DNA from: Mimachlamys varia
Taxonomy: Eukaryota; Mollusca; Bivalvia; Pectinida; Pectinidae
DNA: 64,000 nt
NCBI GenBank assembly: GCA_947623455.1
Contig: OX392545.1
Location: forward strand, 27,417,001-27,481,000
Reading direction: 5' to 3'
Shown: positions 22,500 through 33,320 of the stretch, in pieces
How the letters are laid out: the number at the start of each line of letters is the position of its first letter
How positions within the stretch are numbered: position 1 is the first letter of the stretch
Made by a program: the position numbers and the translations under genes
The notes under the pieces: model-generated
The model's database searches: none
Seen by the model: only the letters and a program-made list of their open reading frames with translations
What the model was told of the DNA's origin: nothing

Positions 22500-22783
22500 A
22501 AAGAAATATCTTTGCAGTAAAATACAAAATATCAGATTGAACTCACCGACCACCTTGCTCCAACGATTGTTAAATTGAAAGTGAACGAAAATGAGGCCGA
22601 AACAAGGGACATCACTCCAATTTCTTAATATATGTCACGTAGGCCAATTTTTGTCACGTAGGCCAATTTTTTTTGTCATGTAGGCCAACAAGGTAATCGG
22701 TAACGTAAAAGGGGAGATAACCCCTATTGTTCACTAACAGTTTTTGCCCATAAATCGGTTTATTGATGAACCAATAAACTTGA
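22500..22783 (-). repeat. Ngaro direct repeat A1
   Basis: The outer 5' repeat of the element, matching A2 at 15,537-15,802. About 0.97 kb of leader, not counting the MITE, separates it from the gag start. Confidence 0.9.
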
Positions 22784-22954
22784 ATAGTATTTTAGATATA
22801 TGGATATACAGGCCACATGCCTGCCTCCCTTATTATAATATCATTGATTCATGTGTGATCTTTAACAAGTTCTATGGTAATTGCGACCTATACAGAAGCC
22901 CTCAAACTGACCCGTCTAATCTCAAATGATGGTTGGATAGAGTTTACAAATGAA

Positions 22955-23172
22955 GGGTTTGTTTCATTTTGTTTTACGTCCTATTTACACCCAGGGTCAT
23001 TTAAAGATGTACCAGGTTTTGGAGGTGGAGGAAAGCCAGAGTACCCAGAGAAAAACCACCGACCTACGGTCAGTACCTGGCAACTGCCCCATGTGGGATT
23101 CAAACTCGCAACCCAGAGGTGGAGGGCTAGTCAGTGGTAGAATGTCGGAACACTTAAACCACTCGGTCCCCT
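22955..23172 (-). repeat. tRNA-derived SINE
   Basis: On the minus strand the head reads GGGGACCGAGTGGTTTAAG, an A-box region like that of a class II tRNA. The B-box region follows (GGGTTGCGAGTTTGAATCCC). After the tRNA-like part comes the conserved body GGTGGTTTTTCTCTGGGTAC and CTTTCCTCCACCTCC, ending in GTAAAACAAAATGAAAC. This head-body-tail order is that of SINEs abundant in molluscs and other invertebrates. It is a retroposed copy, not a functional tRNA gene. Confidence 0.88.
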
Positions 23173-23506
23173 TAATACTTTACAAAGATATCATATATAT
23201 AAAAATTTGCATACAAAGTTTTAATATAGTGAAGTACCTTACCTGCATCACCTTCATAGTGTTAACCTGGGAAATTCCAGTACTATTCTTTTTTTCCTTT
23301 TGACCTTGAGGTTAAGGTCACTATGACATTGCAATACCCAATATCTGTCGGTGATTCGGGAAATAACACTTTAACAGTCAACGGATCATCAAGTTCATGC
23401 AAGTTTTAAATGTGGCAGTGCTATACAATTGAACCTTGTTATCTCAAAGTCGACCGAACCACAAAAAACCTTCCAAGTATTTGAGGTAGGTGGGTTTGAA
23501 TACTTA

Positions 23507-24617
23507 AAGCTGACAATGCAAGTTAAAAAGCTTTCTTGTTGATATGCAAAAACCCGGCCAAGTAAAAATTTTTAGAAATCTTCTGAGATGCCCCCTTACA
23601 GGTTACTAAGGAATGGCAGACATTTTAGTTTTTGCCTTGCTTGGTAACGATAGTCGGCATCCTTGGGTATAAAAGGCACCCAGGCCGTCAAACCGGTTCT
23701 CATTGTTGTGATGAAACCGCACGGCGACACTTCTACTGGCCTATATAGGATTTTTTTACGATATTTTCGATCAGTATCTGAAGAACATTGACATGGATAT
23801 TGAAGGTGTTATTATAACGATATTATACAATATGAGCAAAATAAAAATTAAAAAAAAAACAACATAAGATTACACCAAAATTCGTGCGAATAAAAAACAA
23901 GTATATGAATGACCAATGATAAACCTACCTTAGTATTCAATTGAAACATCATGTCGCTACGAGTAATCAGTTCCTGTGTGATAAACATTGCTATAACATC
24001 CATTTATTTCCATCAAAATAAGTTCCCCTCACTCGCATGTGTTCGTGCACGTGTTTTAAATAGTCAAGACTATATGCTCGCGTGTTACACTACATTTTCA
24101 TTACAAGCGCTTTAGTGGCAAGGCTTAGGAGCGAGTACATATTCTGTTCGGAATGTTTCGCTCTGCTTCCGAATGTAAAATCAACATGTCGATGACCATT
24201 ACGTATATATACATAGGTGAAGGGACAGTTAGGGTGTTTTCAGTTTTATTTTTTTTTCATTTTGCTTTGGCACACGATTTATGATGGTGGCTGAGAGAGT
24301 GACCATCTTCATGTAACTTCAACTTCAAGGTAAGTGTGTGTTTGTCATTCCAGTTTTGTAACTCCAGTGTCACCTGCTGTGTCCGCAGGTGTGTTGCACT
24401 CTGCACGGCCAGTGTTCATGTAAAAACCGGTTTGACGGGCTGGGTGCCTTTTATACCCAGGGAGGCCGACTCTCGTTTCCAAGCAAGGCAAAAACTAAAA
24501 TGTCTGCCTCTCCTTAGTAACCTGTTAGGGGGCATCTCAGAAGCTTTCTGAAATATAACTTTGCCAATTTTTTTTTAAATCTCAACAAAAAAGCTTTTTA
24601 ACTTGCATTGTCAGCTT
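23507..24617. mobile_element. TA-flanked element with ~200 bp inverted arms
   Basis: Both ends read AAGCTGACAATGCAAGTTAA outward-in and have TA at the flank (23,505-23,506 and 24,618-24,619). The inverted arms run about 200 bp and include GGCAGACATTTTAGTTTTTG, TTGCTTGG and GGGTATAAAAGGCACCC. Each arm therefore has a TATA-box-like word pointing inward. The about 715 bp centre has no recognised gene. A solo arm lies at 207-440. Confidence 0.8.
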
Positions 24618-24784
24618 TAATGTGAAGTCTTGATTAAACAGGGTCTTTAAGTTAATACAAGTTTGAGATAACGAGATTCAACTGTATCAAAGTCCATGCA
24701 AAAAAAACCCAAAAGTACAATTTTTCAATGATTTCAGTGAATTGAACAGCTTGCCAACCCTGATGTTAAAAGCATTGCGAGTAC

Positions 24785-25080
24785 TAACTGGGGTAAATCC
24801 CAAGAGAAAATATGGGCAGGAATCCCACCAGGATCCCAGTGGGATTCAACAGGATTTCCAGTGGGATCTCTATTATCCCAGCAAGATCCCAGTGAATTCC
24901 AAGCTGGGATTCACAATGATACCGGACCGGATCTCAATGTGATCTTAGTAAAATCCTTGCAGGATCCGGACAGATTTCCAGTGAAATTTCAGCAGAATCC
25001 CAGTGATTCTGCAGGTTAGTAGCAGATTCCAGTAACATCCCTGCAAGATTCAAGTGAAATCCTAGACGGATCTTACAGAA
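24785..25080. repeat. Degenerate short-unit minisatellite
   Basis: Irregular repeats of about 15-17 bp built on ATCCCAGTGGGATT, for example CCAGGATCCCAGTGGGATTC and CAAGATCCCAGTGAATTCC. Units are partly palindromic and decay towards 25,080. Confidence 0.6.
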
Positions 25081-25639
25081 AGGCGATGTGATGTGTTTCT
25101 GACCCTTAAAAACAACATAAAATAAAAATCAATGTACAACTGTTTATTCAGCTAGAACATTAATTCTGGCTTTGCATCAATCTGCCCTCCTGCAGTCTTT
25201 GCACACCCACATTTTGCATCAAGTCAATGACCTCGTTTATCTGTGCATCGGTCCCTGATTGGTTTTCTTCCATCCACCTTTAACTTCTTAGAACTTATTC
25301 GGAAAGAAATTAAAGCAAACATTCAAAACCCACACAACTTTATAGCCATGGATATGATTTAATTTTAGTTCCTGTACAAAATATTGAACAATAGGTCTTG
25401 GAGCCTTATTAACTAATGATGACTTCAGTTATTCTGATCATGACATACATGTCTAATTTCTAAACTGAGCCAACTGTAGGGTTGTGCCATCTTTAGCGAT
25501 ATATCACACCAATCATGATAATTTGGGACAATTGTAAACAAACGGTGCAAACTTATGCACCAGTAAATAATAGCAACATCATTTTATTCAGTGTTTACAG
25601 TATAACATTCTGTAACTTTATGCAAATTGAGGGTACCAA
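25081..25639. other. DNA without recognised features
   Basis: No gene, terminal repeat or tandem structure was identified. Confidence 0.4.
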
Positions 25640-26747
25640 CTAGGGCATAATGGGCCTCAACGGTCATCTTTTCTGTTGGTAGCTGTTTAAAGATATAACA
25701 AAATTTGGCCTGTTACCTAAGAGAGTCAATGCACAAACTTGTTATTCCTTCATTACGGCATTGTGATAATACCCGAGTTAACTTTTTGTTACTCAGAAGA
25801 AGTGTTTGAAACATTTTAAGACATATGACCCCTGTGACCTTGAAAGCAAATCAAGGTCATTCACTTGAACAAACTTCGTAGCCCTTTATCCCAGCATGCT
25901 ACACGCCAAATATCGGTACCCTAGGCCTTTCTGTGATGTAGAAGAAGTTACTTGAAGAATTAAATAAATATTTTTTAACCCATGTGACCTTGAAAGTAGG
26001 TAAAGGTCAATGATATGAACAAACTTGGTAGTCCTTCATCCCAACATGCTACATGCCAAATATCAGTACCCTAGGCCTTTCGGTTATTGAGAAGAAGTTT
26101 CTTAATTTGTTTTTTACATATTTGACCCCTGTGACCTTGAACATTGATCAAGGTCATTGATATGAGGAAACTTTGTAGCACTCTATCCCAGGTACCTACT
26201 GCTTAATATCAGCACCCTGGGCCTTTTGGTTATTGAGAAGAAGATTCTTAAAGATCTTTACATATGTGACCCCCGTGACCTTGAAAGTATGTCAAGATCA
26301 ATGATATGAGGAAATTTTGTAGCTCTATACCAGTATGCTATTGGCATAATAGCAACACCATAGGCCTTATAGTTACTGAGGAAAGTTGTTTGAAAGAATT
26401 TTACTTCATTTGACCCCGGTGACCTTGAAGTAGGTCAATGTCATTGATTTGAGGAAACTTTGTAGCACTCTGTCCCAGGTTCTAACTGACCAAATATCAC
26501 CATCCTTGGCCTTTTGGTTATTGAAAAGATTCTTAAAGATGTTTACATATTTGACCCCTGTGACCTTAAAAGTAGGTCAAGGTTATTGATATGAGGAAAC
26601 TTTGTAACACTCTATCCCGAGTACCTACTGGCCAAATATCAGCATCTTGGGCCTTTTGGTTATTGAGAAGAAGATTGTTAAAGGAAAAGTTAACAGACGG
26701 TGCACGATGGCAATAGGTTATCCTGACCCTTTGGGTCAGATGACCTA
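25640..26747 (-). mobile_element. Helitron-like non-autonomous element, family 4
   Basis: On the minus strand the 5' end is AGGTCATCTGACCCAAAGGG, a hairpin preceded by T-rich sequence. About six core units of 120-160 bp follow, with CTTCTTCTCAATAACCAAAA, ATATTTGGC, ACAAAGTTT and TGACCTTGA words. The 3' end has AGATGACCGTTGAGGCCCAT, which contains the inverse of the start. The cores align with those of family 1 although the termini differ. Confidence 0.7.
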
Positions 26748-26784
26748 AAAAATACATATAGTGGTCCTCTTAGTCTTGGTGAAA

Positions 26785-27130
26785 ACAAGAGGCCCATGCC
26801 ATGGGCTTATTAAATGGTCATCTGATTTTATAACTATTGTTGGTTATTGCTCAAGACATAACATATTTGACCCCTATGACCTTGACAGTAGGTCAAAACT
26901 TGGTAGCCCTTCATCCAAACATGCTCCATGTCAAATGTCAGTACCCTAGGCCTTTCAGTTATTGAGAAGAAGCTTCTTTAAGATTTTAAGACATTTGACC
27001 TCTATGCCCTTGAACGTGGGTCAAGGTCATTCATTTGAACAGACTTTGTAGCCCTTTATCGAAGCATGCTATATGCATAAGATCCGTACACTGGACCTTT
27101 TGGTTATAGAAAAGATGTTCATTGCAGTTA
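26785..27130 (-). mobile_element. Truncated family 4 element
   Basis: The plus strand shows AACAAGAGGCCCATGCCATG, the inverse of the shared 3' terminus. Two core units follow, and the 5' part is missing. A separate inverted scrap of the 5' region lies near 27,195-27,235 (TGACCTATAGCCATCGTG). The terminus lies only 38 bp from the start of the neighbouring family 4 element, head to tail. Confidence 0.65.
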
Positions 27131-27843
27131 GAAGGAAAGTTTATGCACCGATCAATTTTCGATTAATAATTGGTAAGCCTACCGTAACATAATCTTTAAA
27201 AAATGACCTATAGCCATCGTGTACCATCAGCCATGCAATAAGTGCAAATGGCAGTAGGCTTGGCAATAATTAATACAAATTTGATCAGTTGGCACTAACC
27301 GATTATATCGTAAATGTGTACCATTTGGTTTTTTTAATTTATTCAATTTTCTTCACTATCTGACCTCTACAATCACTATCAATCAGGACACCTGTGTAAA
27401 CTGACCAAATACTTTTTCCCTAGTGAATACCGGTGTAGGCAGCTAATACTTTGATATTAATCCATATAATTACTTGATTTATGTCATCATATCACATAAA
27501 ATTTCGAATCCAAACTCTAACCGAATCTAGTCCTACTTTAGAAAATCATTAAAATTCTGATTTGATCAGATGGGATTTAACTCAACCTCGAACTGTTGAC
27601 ATGTTTGGCATTATCACAAACACATAATTAGACAGCATAATGTAATTCCGTGGAGTTTAATATATACCCTTAGCTTGACATGAATTATTTATCTTTTAGT
27701 AGTTCTAGATGTTTTAGCCCCCTGTGCGAGGTCATGTCGTTCTAAATCTAGTACGATATAGTGACCGCCTTCAACAAACAGAACATTTTGCCACGATGTT
27801 GGGTTTGTACACCACAAATGGCCAAATATAATCAGATAATAAA

Positions 27844-28413
27844 CAGGTTGGGAAGAGCGGGGCATATGGGTAATAGTCCTGCATTTGGGTAACAGTTACC
27901 CATTTCTGTAAAAATTTTGTTTTGGTAATAATGTGAAATAAAAACACTTGAAAGTCCTTTTTAAACTCTTGGAACAAAAAAAGGTGTCATCCTTTTCATA
28001 TGGTTCGATAAGTAATGCAACAAGGTGCATTTGTGTCTATTTTTTTCTGAAATTAACAAACAATAAGTTGGTTTTCCATTGACTACAGTGCTTACAGTTT
28101 AGCCATTGGGGGCATGCAGTGCACATGCCACAGGTAAACTGACATTTTATTTATAGCTCCACTCTTCACCATTATAAAAAATGGAGGCAATACATTTTGT
28201 CTTTTTATATTCATTGTGCACAAATGCACCTTTTTGTATTGTTTATTCAATTATGTGAAAATAATATCGCCCTTTTTTACTCCAAATGTTTAAAACGGCT
28301 TTGTGTTTTCATTTCACATTATTACCAATATGAGTAACAAAATTGTTACTGAAATGAGTAACTGTTACCCAAATGCATGACTATTACCCATATGCGCCGT
28401 TGTGCCCAACCTG
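27844..28413. mobile_element. Fold-back element with long inverted arms
   Basis: It starts CAGGTTGGG and ends CCCAACCTG. Arms of 200 bp or more pair imperfectly, including GCATATGGGTAATAGTC, GCATTTGGGTAACAGTTAC and GGTAATAATGTGAAAT and their inverses. AT-rich flanks share ATAAA. No coding capacity; it is probably a MITE. Confidence 0.72.
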
Positions 28414-28455
28414 ATAAAATATCTTATGTTGTCAATGTAATCAAGACAACAATCA

Positions 28456-28833
28456 TTATTTCTTTCCTTGATATTCCGGTGTCGGAAAGAAGTTCTGCAT
28501 AGATACACAGTTCTGTGAATTGACAGATGAGATATCAGTAGGGTCCAATGGATAATCTACAGAGTCTTTTCCGACACGAGCACGGCCATTTTGACGGCAC
28601 AGCAAAATTTCCTTATCGGAACAGCTCAGCCATCTGAATTCATTTTCCCATGTTATTTGATATTCCGTAGCGTATTGTACGATGTTTTCTTCCTTTTCTA
28701 TGGTGTTAACATCTTGTAGGAGTATTAATCCTTGACAGAACGTAAAGACAAAACACAACGACACGGAAAACGTGGTTTGAAATATAAACAGGAAGCTTAT
28801 GATATTTTTACCGTAAACGATAGAGAGTTTCAA
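28456..28833 (-). CDS. Hypothetical small secreted or membrane protein
   Basis: A 125-residue frame from ATG 28,833. Residues 10-35 are strongly hydrophobic (IISFLFIFQTTFSVSLCFVF), like a signal peptide or membrane anchor. The rest is polar and balanced, with several Cys (WLSCSDKEILLC, SQNCVSMQ), and it ends FFPTPEYQGKK. Composition looks protein-like and there is no repeat in the frame, but no family was recognised and no splice signals were tested. It could be a single-exon gene or a first exon. Confidence 0.4.
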   Translation of the reverse strand: MKLSIVYGKNIISFLFIFQTTFSVSLCFVFTFCQGLILLQDVNTIEKEENIVQYATEYQITWENEFRWLSCSDKEILLCRQNGRARVGKDSVDYPLDPTDISSVNSQNCVSMQNFFPTPEYQGKK

Positions 28834-28860
28834 ACGGGGGACAACTGAAGTAAACAGAGG

Positions 28861-29308
28861 TGGAATATGGCGGGAAATTAAAATAAAAAATGCAATAACA
28901 ACGGGAAATTATCGAAAATTTCTAAAGGGTTGACAGGTAGGCCGATGTGAATATGTGTAGCATAATGGTCATTACCATGGTTAATGCAATTTAATTAATA
29001 TGTAGTTAATTTTTTCTTAAGTAAAATGCATATTAATCAGTAATTGTCATAATCTGGAAAATAAAATGAAAATAAAGTTCATTAATTTGTATATGTATTT
29101 GGCAGCTCTCTGTAAATTGAATCTGATGCTTAATTGTAATACATTGGGTTTTATCTACTGGTTTGATTGGTAATATTATTTGGATCTATATCTTAATTTT
29201 TCTCATGAGAGAAAACATCAACATCAGTTTCTTTGTATTTTAGCAATAATCTGAATCGAGCTTTGGCAAAACTCCATTATTATCAAAGGTTTAAAGTCTG
29301 ATCTAGCC
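28861..29308. other. AT-rich DNA without recognised features
   Basis: Nothing was identified between the small ORF and the left end of the hAT-like transposon. Confidence 0.4.
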
Positions 29309-29404
29309 TATAGGGACACGTTACAATAGTAATGTATGTATAAAATGTATGGGGGTCGATATACAGGGATGAAAGTGAGAGGAAATGAAAAAAGCTGAAA
29401 CAAT

Positions 29405-29495
29405 ACGGCAGGGGGTTTGGGGGGCGCCTAGCCCCTCAATGGGGTCCAGGGGCAAAGCCCCGGTGGGGGTCCCAGGGGGCGAAGCCCCCTTGCCG
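29405..29495. repeat. GC-rich hairpin cluster
   Basis: An unusually GC-rich island in AT-rich DNA with three palindromic words: GGGGCGCCTAGCCCC, GGGGCAAAGCCCC and GGGGGCGAAGCCCCC. It lies near the left end of the hAT-like transposon, 3' of its transposase. Confidence 0.75.
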
Positions 29496-29895
29496 AAAAC
29501 GATTTTCAGCATTTTCAGAGTCATCTGAGGCCTCTCCTGACAGATTAAAAGCACTTTTTCAATATGATTTTTTACACAAGAAAGTACCAGTTTAAAGGAT
29601 AAAAGAATCATCAAACCATTTTGTTTTCATGACACAAAGTACAAAGTGTTTACAGTGATTATTCAAATACTGAAATAGACTTACCACAAAGAATAATTTT
29701 TCTTTCCTTTCTCTTATCAACATAATCCATCAATTAACAAAAGGTAGTAAAATCCCAATAAGAGTTAATGTAAAATAAAATAAATGTTTTATGTTGTAAC
29801 CTATTTACAGTTCATTGTCCACTGTTCATATTAAAAACACAATACAGCTACATAATTATATGTACATATTTACAGCATACACTACAATATACAAT

Positions 29896-31254
29896 TCAAT
29901 TTGACTGCTTTTTTCTGTTAGCTGCCAACTTTTCCAAACGCCTCCTGTGTACAAGTCTGGCTTTTCTTTCAGCTGCCACTCTCAAAGTCCTGGCCTTTGC
30001 CTTACTTAACTGCACCTGTGCTTTGAGTGACAGTCTTCTTTTTTTCTCCTCCAAGACCTCGCGTTTGGCATCCAAACATTCCTTATGCCGTTTGTGGGCG
30101 GTCTTCATATTTCTGTTGAGTTTCACCTTTACTGGACCATGTAGGATGTCCTTCCTTTCAAAGTATTTTATGGCAGACATTTCCTTGGCACGAAGATGAA
30201 ACTTTACAGTCTGAATTGCAGAATATGTTTCAACATTGATCCTGGCAGATTTGGGATCAATAGTGATAATCTCCCATAGTGTTGAAAGCTCCCTCAACTT
30301 GTGGACCATGAAAGCAGCTTAACACTGCAAGGGCTATCTTGCAGATTGCAGGATATTTGTCAGTTTTCGTCACACTGCACCACCAATGGTCAATCCTTAA
30401 ACAGCTACCACTATCATCCATTGGGGAAGGAAGGGACTGGTCAACTTGATATCTATGAGCCTCTAGATGAAAAGCAGCTTTCTCATCCTCTGTTAACACA
30501 TTTGTAACCAGCTCTGGCAGCTTTTTTAAACGGATGAGGAAGCTGGAATTTCCTCTAGCAACAGGATCTAGTGATGTAAGACATCTCAACAAACTGCTGG
30601 TGAGTGGCAACTTGTTTTGCAAATGTAATCCACACTGAAAATATGCTTTGGCAGTTGCTTCTAGAAAGACATCAACATCCTTATCAAATTTGCGGACATG
30701 CTGCTGTATATCCTGCACATTTCCAGTTCCTACAAACATGTTTTTTTTCCCAGCATATTGGGTCTCAATTCCAGAACCTTCAGATCTCTTGCAGTCTTGT
30801 CCACAATGGCTTCTTGCCTAACAAAACATGACAAAAAGTCCATCAGTAGCTGCTTCTGGTCTTCAAAAAGCATATGTATCCGGGGTTCCCTCAATTCATA
30901 TAGCAACACATACTTCTTCAACATCGGCAGCACAGCTACATATAGGTTTATTACCAAAAACGTTTGCTTCCTGTTAGTAAAAAGTTTGTCCACAATCCTG
31001 TTCTTCCTATTTTTGCCATCCTCTGTCATCTTCTTAGCAGACAAAACATTCTGAATTTCTCTTATTCTTTCTTTTGCATCAGAGCTCAGATCTCTGTTGA
31101 GGTAGATGCGTAAGATATGATGCTGAAAACTTAGCTTCTCACTCACAGGCAGAAATGCATAATAGAAAACTGTGAATGCAGGCATAAGCTTCAGGTTGTC
31201 AATGGTAATGTCGTAGCACGACAGCCATCTGTGACTATTATACATATGGTCCAT
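29896..31254 (-). pseudogene. hAT-like transposase, C-terminal part, two frameshifts
   Basis: Three overlapping frames join into one protein. The first (31,254-30,730) reads RWLSCYDITIDNLKLMP and a helical charged region. At a run of eight A (minus strand, near 30,740-30,747) one base is missing and the next frame (to 30,257) continues. It holds the hAT-type dimerisation region: DHWWCSVTKTDKYPAICKIA, then SCFHGPQVEGAFNTMGD. A second one-base shift near 30,258 leads into the last frame, ITIDPKSARINVETYSAIQT, and a Lys/Arg-rich tail to 29,896. The first shift lies in a homopolymer and could be a sequencing error. The catalytic N-terminal half is absent. Confidence 0.65.
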
Positions 31255-31286
31255 GTATTATGTTTATATCGAGCCCATACATTTTT

Positions 31287-32735
31287 AGCCCACCATCATC
31301 AGATGGTGGGCTATTCAAATCGCCCTGCGTCCGTGGTCCGTCGTCCGTCCGTCCGTCAGTCCGTCCGTAAACAATTCTTGTTATCGCTATTTCTCATAAA
31401 GTACCGAAGGAATCTTTCTCAAATTTCATGTGTTGGTTCACCTTGGTCCCTAGTTGTGCATATTCCATTTTGGGACCGATCTGAATTCAAGATGGCCGAC
31501 AGGCAGCCATCTTGGATTTTGACATTTAAACTTTGTTATCCCTATTTCTGAGAATGTACTGAATGGATCTTTCTCAAATTTCATGTGTAGGTTCCCCTTG
31601 GTGCTTAGTTATGCATATTGCATTTTGGGACCAATCGGAAAACAACATGGCCGACAGGCAGCCATCTTGGATTTTGACAGTTGAACTTTGTTATCGCTAT
31701 TTCTGAGAATGTACTGAATGGATCTTTCTGAAATTTCATGTGTAGGTTGCCCTTGGTGTGTAGTTATGCATATTGCATTTTGGGACCAATCCAAAAACAA
31801 CATGGCCGACAGGCAGCCATCTTGGATTTTGACAATTGAAGTTTGTTATCGCTATTTCTAAGAAAGTACTGAAGGTATCTTTCTCAAATTTCATGTGTTG
31901 GTTCACTTTGGTCCCTAGTTGTGTATATTCCATTTTGGGACCGATCTGAATTCAAGATGGCCGACAGGCAGCCATCTTGGATTTTGACAGTTGAACTTTG
32001 TTATCGCTATTTCTGAGAATGTACTGAATGGATCTTTCTCAAATTTCATGTGTAGGTTCCCCTTGGTGTGTAGTTATGCATATTGCATTTTGGGACCAAT
32101 CCAAAAACAACATGGCCGACAGGCAGCCATCTTGGATTTTGACAATTGAAGTTTGTTATCGCTATTTCTAAGAAAGTACTGAAGGTATCTTTCTCAAATT
32201 TCATGTGTTGGTTCACTTTGGTCCCTAGTTGTGTATATTCCATTTTGGGACCGATCTGAATTCAAGATGGCCGACAGGCAGCCATCTTGGATTTTGACAA
32301 TTGAAGTTTGTTATCGCTATTTCTAAGAAAGTACTGAAGGTATCTTTCTCAAATTTCATTTGTTGGTTCACCTTGGTCCCTAGTTGTGCATATTCCATTT
32401 TTGGACAGATCGGAAAACAACATGGCCGACAGACAGCCATCTTGGATTTTGACAATTGAAGTTTGTTATCCCTATTTCTGAGAATATACTGAAGGGAACT
32501 TTCACAAATTTCATATGTAGGTTCCTCCTGGTGCCTAGCTATGCTAAGAATAAGGAAACGACAATGTAATTCACAAAAAAAACCCCAAAAAATGCATCTG
32601 TGTCCCACCAGAGTCTCTGCTCACACTTAATCAACACCTAAGAGACAATCGAAAGAAGAGAAAAGAACCATCTTTCAAAAAACAAACTTAGATCATTTGA
32701 TGGTGGGCGCCAAGATCCCTCTGGGATCTCTTGTT
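31287..32735 (+). mobile_element. Helitron-like non-autonomous element, family 3
   Basis: After ATTTTT the start AGCCCACCATCATCAGATGG folds on itself, followed by a CGTCCGTCCGTCC tract. Seven ~155 bp core units carry AAGATGGCCGACAGGCAGCC and TTTCTCAAATTTCATGTG. The units alternate between two variants, giving a ~310 bp higher-order period. The 3' end has GATGGTGGGC, the inverse of the start, then the hairpin AGATCCCTCTGGGATCT and CTTGTT. It sits inside the hAT-like transposon. Confidence 0.8.
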
Positions 32736-32762
32736 ATGCATTTTACTACTGTAACGTGTCCC

Positions 32763-33320
32763 AGTAATTTGGACATTTTGACAGATAGATGTCTTGTGCT
32801 GAACCATCAAGTTAGATCACAGGAACATGAGCACTTGTTACAGTTAGTTTTTTACCTAAAGTTAAAGTAATTTTACACTTTTGATAGATTTTAGATCAAT
32901 ATTCGATAAAATGCCTCCCTCTGTGGTCATGAAGGCTATTATATAGCTGTAACAAATTCCCAGCTCCCTGTGATCCAGATTTGGTGTCGGGGCCAGAGGA
33001 CATTCAGACTAAATCTGATCCTGTATATCAGTTTCATTGTCAAGTCCATTTTCCAGAATTATAATACCAGGGTTCCAGTGAGAGGGTAAAAGCTCACCGG
33101 TATGATCATATCCCAGAGAGATATGAACTCACAGAAGGATTCAAATATGATTAATACCGGGATTTCTGTGAGAAGGCAAAATCTCGCCGGGATATGAAAT
33201 CCTAATGGGATTCAGGCGTGATCACAGCCATATTTTCTAGCTCTTGAGATAGGCTACGCAAGGGATAACCAGAACTTAGTAAATGAAATTGTAACTGCTA
33301 TATAGATATTGCTATTTATT
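32763..33320. other. Non-coding DNA with a weak tandem repeat
   Basis: Near 33,060-33,230 two diverged units share CCAGGGTTCCAGTGAGAGG / CCGGGATTTCTGTGAGAAGG-like words. No gene was recognised. Confidence 0.4.

Larger units (their letters stand above)
14969..22783 (-). mobile_element. Ngaro-type tyrosine-recombinase retrotransposon
   Basis: All five coding modules lie on the minus strand in the order gag, RT, RNase H, tyrosine recombinase, SGNH hydrolase. They are bracketed by split direct repeats: A1 (22,500-22,783) at the 5' end, and B1 (15,868-16,168), A2 (15,537-15,802), B2 (14,969-15,273) at the 3' end. The A1-ORFs-B1-A2-B2 plan is the hallmark of Ngaro elements, which integrate through a recombinase and a circular intermediate instead of a DDE integrase. 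No DIRS-type methyltransferase was seen. About 1 kb of the 5' leader is a later MITE. Two in-frame stops in pol make this copy non-autonomous, although gag, recombinase and hydrolase look open. Confidence 0.92.
29313..32762 (-). mobile_element. Damaged hAT-like DNA transposon
   Basis: The left end GGGACACGTTACAATAGTAA pairs with a right end that reads GGGACACGTTACAGTAGTAA on the minus strand (32,743-32,762). Between them lies a minus-strand transposase C-terminal region (29,896-31,254), and a family 3 Helitron-like element (31,287-32,735) has inserted within about 30 bp of the right terminus. The N-terminal half of the transposase is missing. No clear 8 bp target duplication was found next to the ends, so the superfamily rests on the protein. 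Confidence 0.68.

Noticed and set aside
23000..23170. Possible tRNA gene
   Set aside because: The tRNA-like A and B boxes belong to a SINE: a conserved non-tRNA body and AT-rich tail follow, and the cloverleaf is degraded.
31609..32608. Minus-strand ORFs of 64-127 residues with repeated peptide
   Set aside because: They are translations of the family 3 tandem core, not genes.
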